A stretch of 64,000 nt of DNA from Macrothele yani (lineage: Eukaryota; Arthropoda; Arachnida; Araneae; Macrothelidae), in NCBI GenBank assembly GCA_039090855.1, contig CM077005.1, forward strand, positions 76,814,607 to 76,878,606. The letters run 5' to 3'. Each line of letters starts with the position of its first letter. Within the stretch, counting starts at the first letter, position 1. The notes beneath the pieces are model-generated. The model did not search any database and was not told where the DNA came from. It saw nothing but the letters and a program-made list of their open reading frames with translations. The translations under genes were made by a program, and so were the position numbers. Shown piece by piece: positions 62,442-64,000 of the stretch.

Positions 62442-63658
62442 CACTGAAATGCCAGAAAAACTAGTACACCAGTCTAACTAATACTTGGTAGGTCCTTCAC
62501 GGGAGCGCAGGACTGCAGAAATACGACGGAACATGGACTGCACTAGCTTCTGGAAATATGCTGTAGGCAATGCACGCCATACTTCCTCCAGAGCGTTCCA
62601 CAATTCGGGTGTATTCCGAGGTCTCGGATTCCTGTGTTCGATAGTACGTTGCATGACATCCCAAATGTGTTCTATCACGTTCAGATCTGGTGACTTGGGT
62701 GGAATTGGCAAAACCCCAAACTCAGATGAATACTCCTCTCACCATAATGTGGCGTTCCGACACCTGTGTGGAGGTGCATTGTACTGTTGGAGCAGGCCCA
62801 ACCCATCATCATGAATGCAGGATATGAACGGGTGCACCTTGTCAGAAATGATGCGAACATAGCGTTGGCCGGTCACAGACGTTTGTAGACGTACAAGGAG
62901 TCCCAGTGAAGTCCAGATAAACACACCCCATACTATTACGGACCCTCCACCAGCCGGTACAGTTCCCTGTTGACAAGCGGGATCCACGGCTTCATGGGGT
63001 TTGCGCCACACACGAATCCTTCCATCTGCCCGATACAGTAGGAAACGCGACTCGTTAGACCAGGCTACTTGTTTCCAGTCATCAACAGTCCAGTGGCGGT
63101 GTTTCCGTTTCCAAGTGAGGCGCATAGCTCTGTGTCGTGCATCCATTAAGGGGACTGGAGTTGGGCGTCGGCTCCAAAAGTCCATATCGGGCAGGGTACG
63201 TCGCACAGTTCGGATGCTGATGCTTGTTGAGGCTCCAGCTTCCGATGATACCTGCGAGAGTGTTGGACGCCTATCGTGTGAAACGATTCTCGACAGCCGA
63301 CGATGGGCACGTTCACCCAATGTCTTTTTACGGCCACACTTGTATCGTAAGTTGGAGGTTTTGCCGGAATTCTTGTAGTCACGGTACACCCTTGCAATGG
63401 TCGTTCGTGAAAATCCGAACTTCGTTTCTACCTCCGAAATACTATTTCCCATCTCACGAGCGCCAACTATGACACCGCGTTGAAAATCGCTTAAATCGTT
63501 GTTACTTGTCATTCTGATGCCGAAAACAGCTCTGACAGCTGACAAGGATGTCTATCGCTTTATATACGCACTGGCGGAAGCAGCCGTGTACGCGCATAGG
63601 TGACGTTGCTATGTATTTTGCATAAGCTCGCCTGTACCAGTTTTTTCTGGCATCAGTA
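62442..63658 (-). mobile_element. Tc1-like transposon, family F
   Basis: Ends CACTGAAATGCCAGAAAAAC and AGTTTTTTCTGGCATCAGT, with TA on both sides. 1.22 kb; single copy in the window; minus orientation; only about 20 bp separates it from Tc1-D copy 3. Confidence 0.92.
62478..63512 (-). pseudogene. Tc1-like transposase pseudogene (family F)
   Basis: ATG 63512 (MTSNNDLSDFQRGVIVGARE), 345 codons in one register to TAA 62478, one TGA at 62741-62739. HTH: SISEVETKFGFSRTTIARVY; GRKKTLGERAHRRL linker; second HTH ISIRTVRRTLPDMDFWSRRP. Catalytic: VAWSNESRFLLYRADGRIRV (Asp to Asn), VIVWGVFIWTS, LLQQYNAPPHR (Asp to Tyr), SPDLNVIEHIWDVMQR (Glu kept). Residues between second and third positions number 36, not 34. 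Frame is almost perfect but two catalytic residues are lost. Confidence 0.9.
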
Positions 63659-64000
63659 TATATGGTATATATATATATATATATATATATAACAAGATTA
63701 ACGACGTAACAATCTGTGATTTTTTGAACATATATGAAATTAGTAATATAGTATATAAAAGATGGAAATATAGATGGGGGACTTCTTCGAAGTTCGGAAT
63801 TTCGGTAACCCATCTAATTGATCAAATGCAGCTGGTAGTTGTAGCTCGCAGTCACGGAAATGTTCAAATGGCCCCCAGAGAATCTTCAACACTGTGAGCG
63901 ACATCCGTTTCTTGCAACATACATATAGATCATCTAACTGAAGAGAATTGTCAAAGAAGGCCATAGTTTGTTTTTAGTTGGACGGACTATACATACAACC
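63659..64000 (-). other. TA microsatellite and a short open frame at window edge
   Basis: A TATATA run spans about 63658-63692. On minus, ATG at 63964 opens about 65 protein-like residues before AT-rich sequence: FFDNSLQLDDLYVCCKKRM, WGPFEHFRDCELQLPAAFDQ, LPKFRTSKK. The reading is better than chance short frames here, perhaps an exon. No family recognised. Confidence 0.3.

Overview
This 64 kb window is a repeat-dominated piece of an animal nuclear genome. The mix of many Tc1/mariner families, an RTE-clade LINE with an apurinic-type endonuclease, a Penelope-like element, L1/Tx1-type LINEs with CCHC knuckles, and tRNA-headed SINEs fits a large-genome arthropod, probably an insect. That is inference from repeat content only. 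I see no host gene with confident homology, no rRNA, no CRISPR and no bacterial gene organisation. Nearly all recognisable coding sequence is decayed transposable-element sequence; long AT-rich stretches carry nothing I can identify.

Layout: 1-2.9 kb AT-rich DNA and a mariner remnant; 2.9-4.3 kb Tc1 family C copy 1; 5.8-6.35 kb a candidate solo LTR; 6.5-11.9 kb a decayed RTE LINE (minus) that hosts a 584-bp LTR miniature element (TRIM) and a Penelope-like element; 12-13.4 kb Tc1 family B; 13.7-16 kb an ORF1-bearing LINE; 16.4-19.1 kb two Tc1 families (H, I); 19.7-21.1 kb a nearly intact Tc1 family A copy; 23-24.3 kb family B; 25.6-27 kb family C; 27.2 kb a lone TRIM LTR; 28-29.2 kb family D; 30-34 kb unassigned; 34.2-35.6 kb family G; 37.9-41 kb a family C copy joined to a LINE ORF1 that carries a SINE; 41.2-42.2 kb RTE; 42.9-44.6 kb a cryptic diverged array; 45.4-46.6 kb family E; 46.8-48.2 kb family A; 49.5-56.8 kb a family D copy split by a 6-kb L1/Tx1-type LINE; 57-58.4 kb family A (minus); 59.3-61.2 kb RTE; 61.2-62.4 kb family D; 62.4-63.7 kb family F.

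The most interesting object is the TRIM at 7748-8331. It has two identical 162-bp direct repeats, a primer-binding site TGGCGCCCGAAC 3 nt after the 5' repeat, a purine tract against the 3' repeat and a 5-bp target duplication (CCCTT). Each LTR contains a 73-nt tRNA-like domain with A and B boxes in sense orientation. This recalls the plant Cassandra elements, which carry 5S rRNA in their LTRs, but with a tRNA. A second, diverged LTR lies at 27225-27386.

The genes do not form a pathway. The autonomous-type elements (Tc1 transposases, RTE and L1/Tx1 reverse transcriptases, Penelope RT plus GIY-YIG nuclease) are broken by stops, frameshifts or lost catalytic residues. The SINE, TRIM and ORF1-only LINE copies are passengers that would need such enzymes supplied in trans. 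Nesting gives relative ages: RTE before TRIM and Penelope, ORF1-LINE before SINE, Tc1-D before the Tx1-like LINE.
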